DNA of 50,169 nucleotides from JADFOJ01 sp041580235 (GTDB lineage Bacteria > Planctomycetota > Phycisphaerae > Phycisphaerales > SM1A02), in contig JBFGEG010000011.1 in assembly GCA_041580235.1 (NCBI GenBank), forward strand, positions 1 through 50,169, written 5' to 3'. Below are positions 50,153-50,169 of the stretch, piece by piece. Under the pieces are notes generated by a model. It worked only from the letters and a program-made list of their open reading frames with translations, was not told where the DNA came from and did no database searches. Made by a program: the position numbers and the translations under genes. Every line of letters starts with the position of its first letter. The first letter of the stretch is position 1.

Positions 50153-50169
50153 CATGCCGCGGACTGGTC

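Noticed and set aside
1..50169. tRNA, rRNA or riboswitch genes
   Set aside because: No cloverleaf, conserved rRNA segment or known riboswitch core was recognised on either strand. A covariance-model search would be needed to exclude small RNAs.

Overview
The window is a GC-rich bacterial chromosome segment, almost certainly from a planctomycete of the Phycisphaerae type. The main reason is that six secreted proteins end in, or close to, the same calcium-loop tail (CPWDCG...DFLAVLG.WG...CDFDG.GVGITDFLK.LG.WGPCP), the 'GC-type dockerin' anchor that I know from Phycisphaerales. Other pointers are abundant EF-hand proteins, an ECF sigma/anti-sigma pair, a Ser/Thr kinase with a beta-propeller, and a very large alpha-2-macroglobulin. 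This placement is inference: there is no rRNA gene to confirm it. I saw no tRNA, rRNA, CRISPR array, transposase or phage gene. No gene-free stretch exceeds 300 bases; the longest are 2055-2296, 36573-36809, 24774-24991 and 11888-12081, all next to divergent genes or upstream of a gene.

Layout. 1-1.4 kb: a truncated TPR protein and an uncharacterised DUF4261-like protein. 1.4-4.9 kb: an envelope-stress-like block. It holds a four-EF-hand secreted protein divergent from an overlapping operon of ECF sigma factor, zinc-finger anti-sigma factor and an inner-membrane-anchored EF-hand/LTxxQ protein, followed by a small dockerin-tailed protein. 5.0-11.9 kb: a small helical protein, then a minus-strand gene train of long-chain polyprenyl diphosphate synthase, SAM methyltransferase, catalytically dead M16 peptidase, DCC-family thiol protein, active M16 peptidase and TPR lipoprotein. 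12.1-14.0 kb: a secreted sialidase-fold dockerin protein converging on a Dabb-domain lipoprotein, with a strong hairpin between them. 14.06-18.7 kb: an ABC importer (ATPase plus a binding-protein/permease fusion) directly followed by EgtB and EgtD, which make ergothioneine. 18.8-23.1 kb: a Ser/Thr kinase with propeller, overlapping a regulatory-domain methyltransferase. 23.2-30.6 kb: two unrelated acetyl-CoA-dependent acetyltransferases (AAC(3)-like and arylamine NAT), a CHRD protein, an EEP-family hydrolase, an ALDH/acetolactate-synthase pair and a zinc-ribbon membrane protein. 30.7-34.5 kb: a VWA protein and a response regulator/histidine kinase pair. 34.5-36.6 kb: a probable acquired patch (ABM protein, MtfA-like peptidase, TIR-winged-helix protein) containing a second, orphan 3' end of a histidine-kinase gene. 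36.8-44.1 kb: a Rieske oxygenase divergent from a 2015-residue alpha-2-macroglobulin with an intact thioester motif. 44.2-49.3 kb: four consecutive dockerin-tailed secreted proteins in two start/stop-overlapping pairs. 49.4-50.2 kb: a HEPN-like protein with a C-terminal zinc module, then two copies of a palindromic intergenic repeat.

The most interesting observations are four. The first is the combined ergothioneine uptake-plus-synthesis locus, whose transporter subunit has the reverse domain order to known EgtU. The second is the TIR-winged-helix protein in a patch flanked by a kinase-gene remnant. The third is the tandem dockerin-tailed secretome, including a gene that seems to start at CTG. 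The fourth is the degenerate HEPN-zinc fusion at the right edge. Functional names rest on motifs read by eye; none was checked against a database.
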